Of a DNA stretch of 51,945 nt, positions 27,135-36,199 are shown one piece after another. Each line of letters starts with the position of its first letter. Within the stretch, counting starts at the first letter, position 1. The translations under genes were made by a program, and so were the position numbers. Source of the stretch: an uncultured Bacilli bacterium (lineage in GTDB: Bacteria; Bacillota_I; Bacilli_A; RF39; UBA660); the NCBI GenBank assembly GCA_947625535.1, contig CANQOR010000007.1, positions 1 to 51,945 on the forward strand, in the 5' to 3' direction. The notes under the pieces are model-generated. The model was given only the letters and a program-made list of their open reading frames with translations, was not told where the DNA came from and ran no database searches.

Positions 27135-27896
27135 TTAATAAGATGTTCTTCCTTGTTCCATCATAATTTTATCAACTATGATAGCAATGAATTCACCATT
27201 AGTTGGTTTAGTTTTATAATAATCGACACAGTTAGAGAATAATTCGTTTGAATATTCATAGTTCCCACGATCCCAACCTGTTTCAATAGCACTTCTTATA
27301 GAACGTTCGATACAACTTTCTTTTTTACAAAAAGATTTAGCTAACATAGGATAGATATCTTTTGTAATAGAAGTTAATAAAGATGGTTCTAAGTAACATT
27401 CATAGATAGCTTTTCTTAAGTAATGAAAACCATTTTTATCTGGTGCTATACCAAGTTTTTTTAAGATTTCAGCGACTTGATCATAGATAGAAATCTTTTG
27501 AAGATTATATTTTTCGTTTTTATTTTTTATTTCGTGTAATGATAATATTAAGTCTCTAGTTTTATAGTTTTTAGGAATTACATTATATAATTGATAATCA
27601 GTAGATGATAAATTATAACAATCTAGTTTTATATTATCAATTACAATTGTTCTAGATAAGAGGACTTTATTATCATATCCTGTTAATAAACTTAAAATAT
27701 TTTCATTAGACATAGTTCCATCTATAATAATTGCATCAAGATGGACATTAACATCATTTATGATACGTAAGGCATCTTTATAATTATCAGCATGATATTT
27801 TATTATTACTTCGGTTGATATTTGTGATACTTCATCTTTTAACTTTTTTAATTCGTCTGCACTACATACTACCAATGTGTTAATATTATTTTTCAT
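27135..27896 (-). CDS. Spo0A-like response regulator
   Basis: The C-terminal domain (about 137-253) matches the DNA-binding domain of the sporulation master regulator Spo0A: LKKLGIAPDKNGFHYLRKAI, LLTSITKDIYPMLAKSF, CIERSIRSAIETGWDRGN and KPTNGEFIAIIVDKI. The N-terminal 120 residues look like a diverged receiver: Asp59 in AIIIDGTMS fits the phosphoacceptor and Lys114 in NVIPKNYK the conserved Lys, while the acidic pocket (Asp14/Glu15) and Thr switch are less clear. 253 residues, close to Spo0A (about 267). It lies between pgk and gpmI, far from the spoIVB context usual for spo0A. Whether it controls sporulation or something else is unknown. Confidence 0.85.
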   Translation of the reverse strand: MKNNINTLVVCSADELKKLKDEVSQISTEVIIKYHADNYKDALRIINDVNVHLDAIIIDGTMSNENILSLLTGYDNKVLLSRTIVIDNIKLDCYNLSSTDYQLYNVIPKNYKTRDLILSLHEIKNKNEKYNLQKISIYDQVAEILKKLGIAPDKNGFHYLRKAIYECYLEPSLLTSITKDIYPMLAKSFCKKESCIERSIRSAIETGWDRGNYEYSNELFSNCVDYYKTKPTNGEFIAIIVDKIMMEQGRTSY

Positions 27897-27982
27897 AACC
27901 TTTTTCTCTTTCTATGTCAGTATCATAAAACATATTAGTTAAAGATTATGTTTATTTATGTCGATTAAACTTATTTTTTTAT

Positions 27983-29173
27983 TTATTCAGCTTCTTCAAT
28001 ATTATCAATAGCAGGCAAACCTTCATTTATTATGTATTCTAAGGTAGCTCCACCACCTGTTGATAAGAAGGAAAATTTTTCACCTAAGTTAAAATGTTTA
28101 ATAGCACTTACGCCATCTCCACCACCAGCTATTTTAATAGCTTTAGTATTAACTATATTATTTAGAAGTTCACGAGTACCTGTGGCAAAACGCATATCTT
28201 CGTATTTACCAGCTGTACCATTGACAAAAATAGTGCTAGAATCATCTAAGATAGTTTTATATTTGTTAATAGTTTTCATACCTATATCATAGATGATATC
28301 ATCATCTGCTACTTTATCAACATTAACATGTTCAATAAATGTTTCATCATATTCACGACTTATAATAACATCCACTGGTAACATAATTTTATCTTTGTAT
28401 TGAATTAAGAGATTTTTTATTTTATTTAGTACTTCTTGATCTTTACATCTTATAGAGTTTCCAACATTAAAACCTAAAGTATATAAGCATGAATTAGCTA
28501 TACCTCCAGTTATTAGTAAATGGTCACATCTAGGTAATAGAGATTCAATTAGCTCTACTTTGTCTTCAACTTTAGCACCACCCATAACAATAGTAAAAGG
28601 TTTTTTAGCATTTAAGACATATTCATCTAGCATTTCTACTTCGTGTTGAACTAAGAAACCTATACAACTTGGTAAGTATTTAGCAACGCCATATGTTGAA
28701 GCATGTTTACGATGAGCAGAACCAAAGGCATCTAAGCAATATATGTCAGCTAGACCAGCCCAGTACATAGCAAGTTGGGCATCATTACCTGATTCTAATT
28801 TTTCAGGAACATCTTCAAAACGAGTATTTTCAAGAACAATTATATCTCCAGGATTCATATTTTCTATTTTAGCTTCTAGGTATAAACTACGTGGTTGTTT
28901 TGAAAATATTACTTTAGTTTGAACAAGACTTTGTAAACGTTCAGCTATTGGAGCTAAACTATTAGTTAATTTATCTTCTTCAGTTTTTACTTTACCAAAG
29001 TGAGACATAATAATTATTTTAGCTTTTTTACTAATTAAATATTCTATTGTATTTAAAGCTGCTATTATTTTGCTATCATCTAATATTTTGCCATCTTTAA
29101 CTGGAACATTAAAGTCACATCTTAATAGCACTCTTTTATTTGTAACATCCATATCTTGAATTCTTTTTTTCAT
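27983..29173 (-). CDS. pgk: Phosphoglycerate kinase
   Basis: Makes ATP from 1,3-bisphosphoglycerate. The start MKKRIQDMDVTNKRVLLRCD gives 396 residues, the normal size; an upstream ATG 15 codons earlier gives an atypical extension. Substrate-binding RCDFNVP and the later SHFGKVK are visible, as are nucleotide-binding IVMGGAKVEDKVELI and the C-terminal GGGDGVSAIKHFNLGEKF and STGGGATLEYI. It follows gap with an inverted repeat between and precedes the spo0A-like gene. Confidence 0.97.
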   Translation of the reverse strand: MKKRIQDMDVTNKRVLLRCDFNVPVKDGKILDDSKIIAALNTIEYLISKKAKIIIMSHFGKVKTEEDKLTNSLAPIAERLQSLVQTKVIFSKQPRSLYLEAKIENMNPGDIIVLENTRFEDVPEKLESGNDAQLAMYWAGLADIYCLDAFGSAHRKHASTYGVAKYLPSCIGFLVQHEVEMLDEYVLNAKKPFTIVMGGAKVEDKVELIESLLPRCDHLLITGGIANSCLYTLGFNVGNSIRCKDQEVLNKIKNLLIQYKDKIMLPVDVIISREYDETFIEHVNVDKVADDDIIYDIGMKTINKYKTILDDSSTIFVNGTAGKYEDMRFATGTRELLNNIVNTKAIKIAGGGDGVSAIKHFNLGEKFSFLSTGGGATLEYIINEGLPAIDNIEEAE

Positions 29174-29274
29174 ACCATCACCATTTTCTATTATAAAATA
29201 TGAAATTATCATCTTCAATTTTTTAAATTTTTTCTTTACATATTAATATGTCTATTATATTTAGGAATATAAAA

Positions 29275-29342
29275 ACCTTTAAAGTTTTACTATATATATT
29301 TTAACACATATATATGTTTTATATTATGTAAACTTTAAAGGT
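29275..29342 (-). repeat. 13-bp inverted repeat between gap and pgk
   Basis: ACCTTTAAAGTTT (29275-29287) and AAACTTTAAAGGT (29330-29342) are perfect inverted copies 42 bp apart; each contains the palindrome CTTTAAAG. The spacer holds a further palindrome ACATATATATGT and, on the minus strand, TGTTAAAAT, an extended -10. The minus strand continues TTTTTAT after the second arm. It may be a large-loop terminator of gap or a pair of operators around a pgk promoter. Confidence 0.6.
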
Positions 29343-29350
29343 AATAAGTA

Positions 29351-30364
29351 TTATTTATTTATATTGAATAATTTTTTGGCAGTACGCATCATTTGAGCTG
29401 TATAACCCATTTCATTATCATACCAAGCTACTACTTTAACTAGTTGTTTACCTTCACTCTCTAAAACACTTGTTAGTAAACCATCAACTGTAGCACCTAC
29501 TTTTTTACCTAGGATATCACTAGATACGATTGGATCCATAGTGAATTTTAAGGTTTCATTTTGATTGTTAATAAACAGATTGTTGATTTCTTCAACAGTA
29601 GTATTTCTTGTTAGTTCTAGAGTTACATCGATTACTGAACCATCAGATACAGGAACACGGAAAGCATTACCATCCATCTTACCTAGTAAACTTGGAATAA
29701 CTAAACCGATAGCACTAGCTGCGCCGGTAGAAGCTGGAACGATATTCATTGCACAAGCACGACCACGACGAGCTAAGATACCTTTGTTATGAGGGATATC
29801 TAGTGTTGCTTGGTCATTTGTATAAGCATGAACAGTTGTCATATAACCTTTAACAATACCAATGTTATCTTCAATTACTTTTAAAACTGGAGCTAGGCAG
29901 TTAGTAGTACAAGATGCAGCTGAAATAACTGTTTCTCCCCCATCTAATGTATCTGAGTTAACATTATAAACGATAGTTTTCATATCTCCTTTACCTGGAG
30001 CAGAGATAATAACTTTTTTAGCTCCGGCTTCGATATGTTTCATAGCATCTTCATACTTAGTAAATTTACCAGTACATTCTAAAACAACATCAACACCTAA
30101 TTCTCCCCATGGTAGATTAGCTGGATCTTTTTCTGAATATACTTTTACTCTTTTAGCTCCTTTAATAACTATTTCATTTCCTTCAAATTTAATAGCATCT
30201 TCATGGAAAGTACGATGATTAGTATCATACTTTAATAAATATGCTAAAGTTTCAGCATCTGTTAAATCGTTAATGGCAACGATATCGAAATCACTTCCTG
30301 TAATAATTTCTCTAAATGCTAGACGGCCGATACGACCAAATCCATTAATTGCTACTTTTATCAT
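29351..30364 (-). CDS. gap: Glyceraldehyde-3-phosphate dehydrogenase
   Basis: Oxidises and phosphorylates glyceraldehyde-3-phosphate with NAD+. The dinucleotide motif is INGFGRIGR at the N-terminus, Asp33 favours NAD over NADP, the catalytic Cys is 152 (ISAASCTTNCLAPV) and the C-terminal WYDNEMGYTAQM is standard. 337 residues, normal. It follows the uridine-kinase-like gene by 21 bp and is probably co-transcribed with it. Confidence 0.98.
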   Translation of the reverse strand: MIKVAINGFGRIGRLAFREIITGSDFDIVAINDLTDAETLAYLLKYDTNHRTFHEDAIKFEGNEIVIKGAKRVKVYSEKDPANLPWGELGVDVVLECTGKFTKYEDAMKHIEAGAKKVIISAPGKGDMKTIVYNVNSDTLDGGETVISAASCTTNCLAPVLKVIEDNIGIVKGYMTTVHAYTNDQATLDIPHNKGILARRGRACAMNIVPASTGAASAIGLVIPSLLGKMDGNAFRVPVSDGSVIDVTLELTRNTTVEEINNLFINNQNETLKFTMDPIVSSDILGKKVGATVDGLLTSVLESEGKQLVKVVAWYDNEMGYTAQMMRTAKKLFNINK

Positions 30365-30385
30365 TTTCTATTCCTCTTTCTCTTT

Positions 30386-32056
30386 CTAATTATAATTTTC
30401 AAATATTCCCTTACCAATAAATTCTCTTAATATTGAGTCATCTGGTACATAATCAGAGGCGATTGGGAAGAAGCCTCTTAAGAAGTTTATTAAACGTCTT
30501 GCTTCATTATAAGCACTAGAATTGCTTTGTACCGAATATAATAATGGTTCTACAAAGACTTTTAAGACCCCTACTTCATATACTAATGAAGTATTTAATA
30601 TCATATCAACGTTGTTTATAAATGGGAAAATATATTTAGATTCTCCATTACGAACTGTATTCCAATAATCAATTGTCGCACCAACATCTGTAGCTCTAGT
30701 TCGATTATCTCTTACTATTCGACGCATTAATCTTAAATCAGTTGTTGAAATATAATTATGACGGTCAATATTAATTGGTATAAATGGGCTTAGATATACT
30801 TTATATTTTAATTTACTATCTAGATCTGGAGTCATTTCATCATTAATACAATGTAATCCTTCCATTAAGATAATAGCATTTTCACCTAACTTAATTGGAT
30901 CTGTTTCAAATTCTTTTTCACCAGTTACAAAGTTATATGTTGGTAATGATACTTTTTTACCATCTAATAAATCTTTTAATTGTTTATTTAATAGTTTTAA
31001 ATCTAAAGCTTCTAAACATTCAAAATCATAATTGCCTTCGGCATCTTTAGGAGCATTCTTACGATCTTTAAAATAATTATCAACAGAAATCATTAATACT
31101 TCAAAACCGCGACTACGTAATTGTAAGGCGATCTTTTTAGTAGTAGTTGTTTTGCCTGATGATGAAGGACCTGCTACTAAGATATAACGGGCTTTTTTAG
31201 ATAAGACATCATCTACTAATTCATGAATACGATTATTAAAGTCTGTTTCAGCTATTTTAATAAAATCTTCTATTTTACAATCTGAAACTTTTTTATTTAA
31301 ATCTGGAACAAATGGAACATCTAAAGATTTAATCCATTTTTTAGAATCATCAAAACATTTAATAACATTTTGATAATGAATATATTCTGGTAAAGCATAC
31401 TTAGTTGTAGTAGATGGGAATAATAAAACTAATTTATTATAATCTAAGTAAACTAGATCATATTTATTAAGACATCCTGTAGAATAAGGCATATCAGAAT
31501 AGTAATAGTTAATATAATTTCTTAGTTTATGAACAGTTACTATTTTATTAGTTAAATTATGAATGTTTTGAGCTTTTTCAGTTGCTTTTACTTTATTAAA
31601 GTAACTAATCGCTTCTTTAGTTTCAACATTTAAATCATATATTCTTTCATCATTAGAAATTATTTCATTCATTTTAGTTTTTAATTTTTTAGCATCATTT
31701 AAAGTAAATTTTTTATCACATATAATAGTCATATGAAGACCATTAGCAATAGAATGATCAAATGTTACTTCGTAACCTTCACCAAAGGTTTCTTTTAATG
31801 CTACTTCTGTAACAAACTCTAAACCAGCTTTATTTATTTTAAAACCATTTTGAGTTGTATAATCAATAAAGTTTAATTTTGTTGCACGAGTAATTTTAGT
31901 ATCCATAGGAACAGTTTCATTATCTATTTCAACACCTACTATACGATTGTCCATCTTAGGTTGATATAATGAACTTAATTCATAAATAGTAGTTCCTTTT
32001 TCAACTTCAACTACTGTACCGTCATTAAATGCGACGTTTGTTCTGTTTCCGGCCAT
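30386..32056 (-). CDS. Uridine-kinase-family protein with N-terminal TGS/ThrRS-like domain
   Basis: Residues about 5-65 resemble a TGS domain (FNDGTVVEVEKGTTIYELSS), and about 70-230 resemble the threonyl-tRNA-synthetase second domain (HSIANGLHMTIICDKKF). The C-terminal half is a phosphoribulokinase/uridine-kinase P-loop domain (Walker A GPSSSGKTTTTKKIALQ near 295, SVDNYFKDR, RRIVRDNRTRATD). 556 residues, the size of the fused nucleoside kinases common in Clostridia and Bacilli. The substrate is uncertain; uridine or cytidine is the family's best guess. It is the first gene of a transcript shared with gap. Confidence 0.88.
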   Translation of the reverse strand: MAGNRTNVAFNDGTVVEVEKGTTIYELSSLYQPKMDNRIVGVEIDNETVPMDTKITRATKLNFIDYTTQNGFKINKAGLEFVTEVALKETFGEGYEVTFDHSIANGLHMTIICDKKFTLNDAKKLKTKMNEIISNDERIYDLNVETKEAISYFNKVKATEKAQNIHNLTNKIVTVHKLRNYINYYYSDMPYSTGCLNKYDLVYLDYNKLVLLFPSTTTKYALPEYIHYQNVIKCFDDSKKWIKSLDVPFVPDLNKKVSDCKIEDFIKIAETDFNNRIHELVDDVLSKKARYILVAGPSSSGKTTTTKKIALQLRSRGFEVLMISVDNYFKDRKNAPKDAEGNYDFECLEALDLKLLNKQLKDLLDGKKVSLPTYNFVTGEKEFETDPIKLGENAIILMEGLHCINDEMTPDLDSKLKYKVYLSPFIPINIDRHNYISTTDLRLMRRIVRDNRTRATDVGATIDYWNTVRNGESKYIFPFINNVDMILNTSLVYEVGVLKVFVEPLLYSVQSNSSAYNEARRLINFLRGFFPIASDYVPDDSILREFIGKGIFENYN

Positions 32057-32084
32057 TAATTACACCCTTTCATATTCTAATGTA

Positions 32085-32090
32085 ATTATA
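32085..32090 (-). promoter_or_regulatory. Probable -10 element of the uridine-kinase-like/gap operon
   Basis: TATAAT on the minus strand about 28 nt before the start codon. The -35 is poor; the nearest candidate, TGTACA, would need a 19-nt spacer. Confidence 0.4.
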
Positions 32091-32167
32091 CAATATATTT
32101 GATATTTTTTGTACATATTTTAACTTTATAGTTCAATGTATTATTTTATGCATAAATATTATTATGT

Positions 32168-32173
32168 TATAAT
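32168..32173 (+). promoter_or_regulatory. Extended -10 promoter of the exported NlpC/P60 gene
   Basis: TGTTATAAT, with the start codon 23 nt downstream of the hexamer and an AAGAGGTGA site between. The -35 (TTTATG at 32145-32150) is weak. Confidence 0.55.
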
Positions 32174-32195
32174 TATTGATGATAAGAGGTGAAGC

Positions 32196-33584
32196 ATGAA
32201 GAAGAAAGTTAAAATACTTTTAATAGCTTTAGTTATAACAATCTTTATATTTGGAATTATACTTTTAGTAATAGTTAATTATAGTGCTGCGCCTTATGTA
32301 ACTAATGTTGAAATTTCAGATAGTAAGAGATTTAATGATCAAGTAATCTTTAATGTTGAAGTAGGAAATAACTTTTTTAAGTTAGATAAGAATGTTTGGT
32401 GTTTAATAACAGAAGATAAAACAAGACCTGCTAGAGATGATGAAAGATGGGTAAAAGCTAATGATGGGTATTGTAGTTTTACTGTACCTAGTGGGGATTA
32501 TAATGTTTATGTTAAAGATAAATATGGCAATATAAATGATATAGATAGTCAAAAAGTAGAAATTAATAAAATATTAGAGATTAAAACTAATAAAGATGCT
32601 ATTTATATGTATAAGGGACGTGTTGAAAATTTAAAATATGAATTAGTAACTATTGGCAATGTTAATGAAGAAGTAACTTGGTCAAGTAAGAATGAAGATA
32701 TTGCTAGTGTAGATAGTAATGGTAAAGTAACTGGTCTTAATTATGGAGTTACAGATATTGTTTTAACGACAGAGAATGGTTTAAGTAAGAATGTTACAGT
32801 GTATGTATCTAGTTTTATTACTAAACCAGTTATTAATTTTAATAAACCTTATATATCTTGTGGTCAATTTAGCAAAGAAGATAATGAATTAATTGATAAA
32901 ATATTATTTGATCGTATTAATGATGCTGGTTATAAAACAAGAGCTGGAGTTATTGCTGCTGCAAGGTTTTTAGCTTTAGAATTTAATTATCGTGTTCATT
33001 ACTTTTCAGAAAATGGTAGATTAGATAACTATGCGCCATATAAACATGTTGATGGTGAAGGAAGATATTATCATCGTGGACTTTATTTAAATGAATATAA
33101 ATTTGCTGAATTAGAAAAAGGTGCTTCTTTAGTAGGTCCTGCTACTTGGGGATGTAAAATAGAAATGTTTGTTAAACTGCCACAATATACTTATGGTAAT
33201 AAATATCCGAATGGATTAGATTGTTCTGGTTTTGTTAGTTGGGCCTTACTTAATGGAGGATTTGATATCGGAGATAAGGGAGCTGGAGAAAACAAAGACC
33301 ATGATGATTTAGATGATTTAGGGACAAAAGTAAAAATTACAGCAGAATTAATGAATTCAGGAAAAGTTAAAGTAGGAGATTTAATTGGTAATAATGGACA
33401 TATGGCTATCTTAGCTGGTTGGGATGATAAAAATTATTATATAGCTGAATCTTTAAATACAACGGCTGGTGTAGTTATGACTACTGTACCTAAAAATAAA
33501 TTATTAAGTAGTTCTTTATATAAACATATTATTTTAATGGATGATGTTTATAAAGAAGATGGAAACTATACTAATATGTGGTAA
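32196..33584 (+). CDS. Exported Big2-domain NlpC/P60-like cysteine peptidase
   Basis: A signal anchor (about 5-30) puts the protein outside the cell. Residues about 35-125 form a beta-rich domain, about 130-205 a Big2 Ig-like domain (VNEEVTWSSKNEDIASVDSN, then GKVTGLNYGVTDI), and about 225-455 a papain-like domain with Cys343 in GLDCSGFVSWALL and His402 in NNGHMAILAGWD. This layout matches NlpC/P60 enzymes that cut peptidoglycan stem peptides, and remodelling of the wall is the likely role. It is transcribed alone with promoter and terminator. Substrate unproven. Confidence 0.82.
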   Translation: MKKKVKILLIALVITIFIFGIILLVIVNYSAAPYVTNVEISDSKRFNDQVIFNVEVGNNFFKLDKNVWCLITEDKTRPARDDERWVKANDGYCSFTVPSGDYNVYVKDKYGNINDIDSQKVEINKILEIKTNKDAIYMYKGRVENLKYELVTIGNVNEEVTWSSKNEDIASVDSNGKVTGLNYGVTDIVLTTENGLSKNVTVYVSSFITKPVINFNKPYISCGQFSKEDNELIDKILFDRINDAGYKTRAGVIAAARFLALEFNYRVHYFSENGRLDNYAPYKHVDGEGRYYHRGLYLNEYKFAELEKGASLVGPATWGCKIEMFVKLPQYTYGNKYPNGLDCSGFVSWALLNGGFDIGDKGAGENKDHDDLDDLGTKVKITAELMNSGKVKVGDLIGNNGHMAILAGWDDKNYYIAESLNTTAGVVMTTVPKNKLLSSSLYKHIILMDDVYKEDGNYTNMW

Positions 33585-33616
33585 AACTATAATTAAAAAA
33601 ATTATAGTTTTTTTAT
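33585..33616 (+). terminator. Terminator of the NlpC/P60 gene
   Basis: AACTATAATT-AAAAA-AATTATAGTT followed by seven T, directly after the stop codon. Confidence 0.85.
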
Positions 33617-33623
33617 TGAAACA

Positions 33624-33652
33624 TTGATAAATCTTGATAAATTATATATAAT
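33624..33652 (+). promoter_or_regulatory. Promoter of the 520-residue helical protein gene
   Basis: TTGATA (33624-33629), 17 nt, TATAAT (33647-33652), close to consensus, with a leader of about 30 nt. Confidence 0.7.
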
Positions 33653-33688
33653 TATATATATAAGATAGATATGAAAGGTAGGGATATT

Positions 33689-35251
33689 ATGGGGTTATTA
33701 AATATACTCGGAAAAAAAGAAACACAAAGTTCTAGTGAACCAATCGTTCATATGCCCGTAATGGCTAACTCACCTTTAAAAAATATAATAGATGAAAAAT
33801 GTAAATTATTAGCACATATTGATGGTTATATAGTTCCTGGTTATGGTGAAAAAGAAGTAGAAAGTTTTAGAACTAGTTTTAAAGAAGGAGCTAAGGCTGA
33901 AGATGTAGAACAAGCTTATAAAGATTATGTAGATAACTTTGTTAATTTATGTTTACAAACAGAGAATTTAATTGAAAGAGCTAAAGCTAGTGCTAATGAA
34001 TTAGATAAAGATATTATGGTAAGTGGTTATTTATTAAAACTACAACAAAAGTTAGGTTTTAATATAGCACTTAAAGATAGAATAGATTTATTAGCTAGTA
34101 ATGCTTTAAAATTAGGTATTCCTTCTGAAACAGTTAATGAATTTAAAAGAGTATGTCGTTCTTTTACTTCAGTAGAATTTATAGATTCTTATTATTATGA
34201 TTTAACTATTAGTGAAAGAAGAAAAGGAACAATTGCTGAAACTGTAGAGCCTTATGAAGAAACAGATATCTTTGCTTTGGATGCTATGAAAGAAGCACTT
34301 AAAAAAGAGGAAGAAGCTAAAGCTATAGAACAAGAAGTTAAACAAAGTACGGAAGTTAAACCTGATATAGTATCAGAATATGTAATTGAGTTAGAAAACT
34401 TAGGGTTTGGTCCTTTAATTATTAAAAAATTTAAAAATAATGCTAAAGATAGTAGTGAAGAACAAATTAAAGCTGAATATGAAAATTTAATAGTTAGTAT
34501 GACGAAACAAAAAGAAACTTTTGAACAAGTACTTGCTAAAATAAAGAATGGTGAATTATCTAAAAATAGACAACGTTTAGCATTCTTACTTAATGTTCCA
34601 CAAGATCATTTTAGAAATAAAATTGCTAAATTAGAAAAGAGTTTATTAATATTACAATATAAAGAAGAAGTTGGATATAGAAGTGATTATAAAAGAAAAT
34701 TTACTATCTATTCTGATTTATTAAGACTTATGGGATATGGAGATAAAGCTATTGCAAGTTTTGTTAGTAAAGTATCAGAAATAGTTAAATATGCTAAGGA
34801 AAAGCATTTATCTATCCAGGAAATGTCTGATGCCGTAGATATGGCTTTTAGAGAAGAAGTTAAAAAAATTGAAGATAGAGCTGAATTATATTTCTTATAT
34901 TATGAAGCTAACTATAATACAATTAAGCAAGAAAATAGTGATGATAAAAATCAAGTAAGAAAGTTAAAACAATTACTTGATGAAATAGTACATATGTTAA
35001 GTTTATCTGATGAAGAATTAAAAGCTTACTATGCAGTAAAAGATAGTGCTTTAATAGAAGAGTTATGGCAAGAAGAATTAAAGAAAGGTTTATATTATAC
35101 TGAGTCAGAGAAAAAAAGAGCTAGAGCTCTTTTGGAAACAAAATGTGCTAAGACTTTTGAAAATAAATTAAAAGCATTACGTACAGTAGATTATCAGGAA
35201 GACCAAGTAAATAATGAAGTCCATAATGAGACTGCTTTTGGATATAATTAA
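33689..35251 (+). CDS. Large helical cytoplasmic protein, unknown
   Basis: I start it at MGLLNILGKK, after AAGGTAGGG; six codons upstream lies another ATG without a site. The 520-residue protein has no signal peptide or membrane helix. It is almost all charged helix, with predicted coiled coils around 195-225 (MKEALKKEEEAKAIEQEVKQ) and 285-330, and a long helical C-terminal half. No enzyme motif is visible and I do not recognise the family. Its own promoter and a shared bidirectional terminator make it a single-gene unit. Confidence 0.62.
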   Translation: MGLLNILGKKETQSSSEPIVHMPVMANSPLKNIIDEKCKLLAHIDGYIVPGYGEKEVESFRTSFKEGAKAEDVEQAYKDYVDNFVNLCLQTENLIERAKASANELDKDIMVSGYLLKLQQKLGFNIALKDRIDLLASNALKLGIPSETVNEFKRVCRSFTSVEFIDSYYYDLTISERRKGTIAETVEPYEETDIFALDAMKEALKKEEEAKAIEQEVKQSTEVKPDIVSEYVIELENLGFGPLIIKKFKNNAKDSSEEQIKAEYENLIVSMTKQKETFEQVLAKIKNGELSKNRQRLAFLLNVPQDHFRNKIAKLEKSLLILQYKEEVGYRSDYKRKFTIYSDLLRLMGYGDKAIASFVSKVSEIVKYAKEKHLSIQEMSDAVDMAFREEVKKIEDRAELYFLYYEANYNTIKQENSDDKNQVRKLKQLLDEIVHMLSLSDEELKAYYAVKDSALIEELWQEELKKGLYYTESEKKRARALLETKCAKTFENKLKALRTVDYQEDQVNNEVHNETAFGYN

Positions 35252-35276
35252 AAAGCTATAAAAAATTATAGCTTTT
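35250..35276. terminator. Bidirectional terminator shared with whiA
   Basis: AAAAGCTATA-AAAAAT-TATAGCTTTT with T-runs on both strands. The whiA stop codon begins in the loop, and the upstream gene's stop overlaps the first stem base. Confidence 0.85.
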
Positions 35277-36198
35277 TTTGTTCTTTATGTTTTTCAACTA
35301 ATTTTTTTACTTTTATAAAATAATGGTTAATACCTGATTTACCTATATGACGTCCTGTTTCAGTACTAATAATGTCAGCTAATTCTTGTAGGGATGTTTC
35401 AGGATAACTTTCACGATATTTAATAGCTTCTTGAACATTTTCATCTAGTAAACCAATTAAATCATTATCATGAAGATATTTGATATCTTCTAATTGTTTT
35501 AATCCAGTTTTTAAGATTTTTTCTTGGTTAGCTATTTCACAATTATTTAAACGATTAACCATATTTTTATGATCACGATATATTCTTATATCTTCAAAAT
35601 AGAAGAAGTTATTAGTAGCTCCTAATAAGCGAATTAATTCACTTATCATTTCAGCACTTTTAATATAAATCATATAACGATTACTTCTTTTTAAGACTTT
35701 AGCATTTATATTAAAATTTTTTAAGAGAGTGGCGATAAAATCGCCTTCTTTTTTAGTACTTGATGTAAATTCTAAATGATAACCAGCTGTACTAGGATCA
35801 TTAATGCTACCACAAGCTAAGAAAGCTCCAATTAAGAAAGATGTCTTTTCTTCATCAGTATCTAAGAAGTATTCTTCTGGTAAAGTTTTTTTACCATCTT
35901 TTAAGATATTTAGTTTTTCTAAAATGAAATCTATTTTTTCACTTATTTCTAAAATATATATATGTTTAACACGGAATCTTTTTTGGATACGAACTATTAT
36001 TTTAATATTTACACCAAAGTTAGTTTTTATATCTTTATAGATACGACGAGCTACACTAGCATTTTCCATAGTTAGAATTATTTTATTTTTTTTAATTTGA
36101 CCTGTTAATCTTATGAAGGCGGATAATTCTACTAATGATTCTAAATCTGAAACATTGTTCTTAGTTATTTCTTCTTTTATTTTAGTAGTAAAAGTCAT
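35266..36198 (-). CDS. whiA: DNA-binding protein WhiA
   Basis: WhiA combines a LAGLIDADG-endonuclease-like fold without nuclease activity with a helix-turn-helix; it affects cell division and chromosome segregation in Bacillus and sporulation in Streptomyces. The 310 residues show SFLIGAFLACGSINDPSTAGYHLEF, split here as SFLIGAFLACGSIND and YHLEFTS, and the C-terminal SLQELADIISTETGRHIGKS. It lies 1 nt after yvcK; rapZ, the usual third partner, is not adjacent. Confidence 0.95.
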   Translation of the reverse strand: MTFTTKIKEEITKNNVSDLESLVELSAFIRLTGQIKKNKIILTMENASVARRIYKDIKTNFGVNIKIIVRIQKRFRVKHIYILEISEKIDFILEKLNILKDGKKTLPEEYFLDTDEEKTSFLIGAFLACGSINDPSTAGYHLEFTSSTKKEGDFIATLLKNFNINAKVLKRSNRYMIYIKSAEMISELIRLLGATNNFFYFEDIRIYRDHKNMVNRLNNCEIANQEKILKTGLKQLEDIKYLHDNDLIGLLDENVQEAIKYRESYPETSLQELADIISTETGRHIGKSGINHYFIKVKKLVEKHKEQKKL

Positions 36199-36199
36199 A

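Noticed and set aside
27897..27982. A promoter for the spo0A-like gene (TATGAT present)
   Set aside because: No -35 or TG extension at proper spacing; read-through from pgk is equally likely.
29174..29218. N-terminal extension of PGK
   Set aside because: It would add 15 atypical hydrophobic residues; the family length and start fit MKKRIQDMDV.
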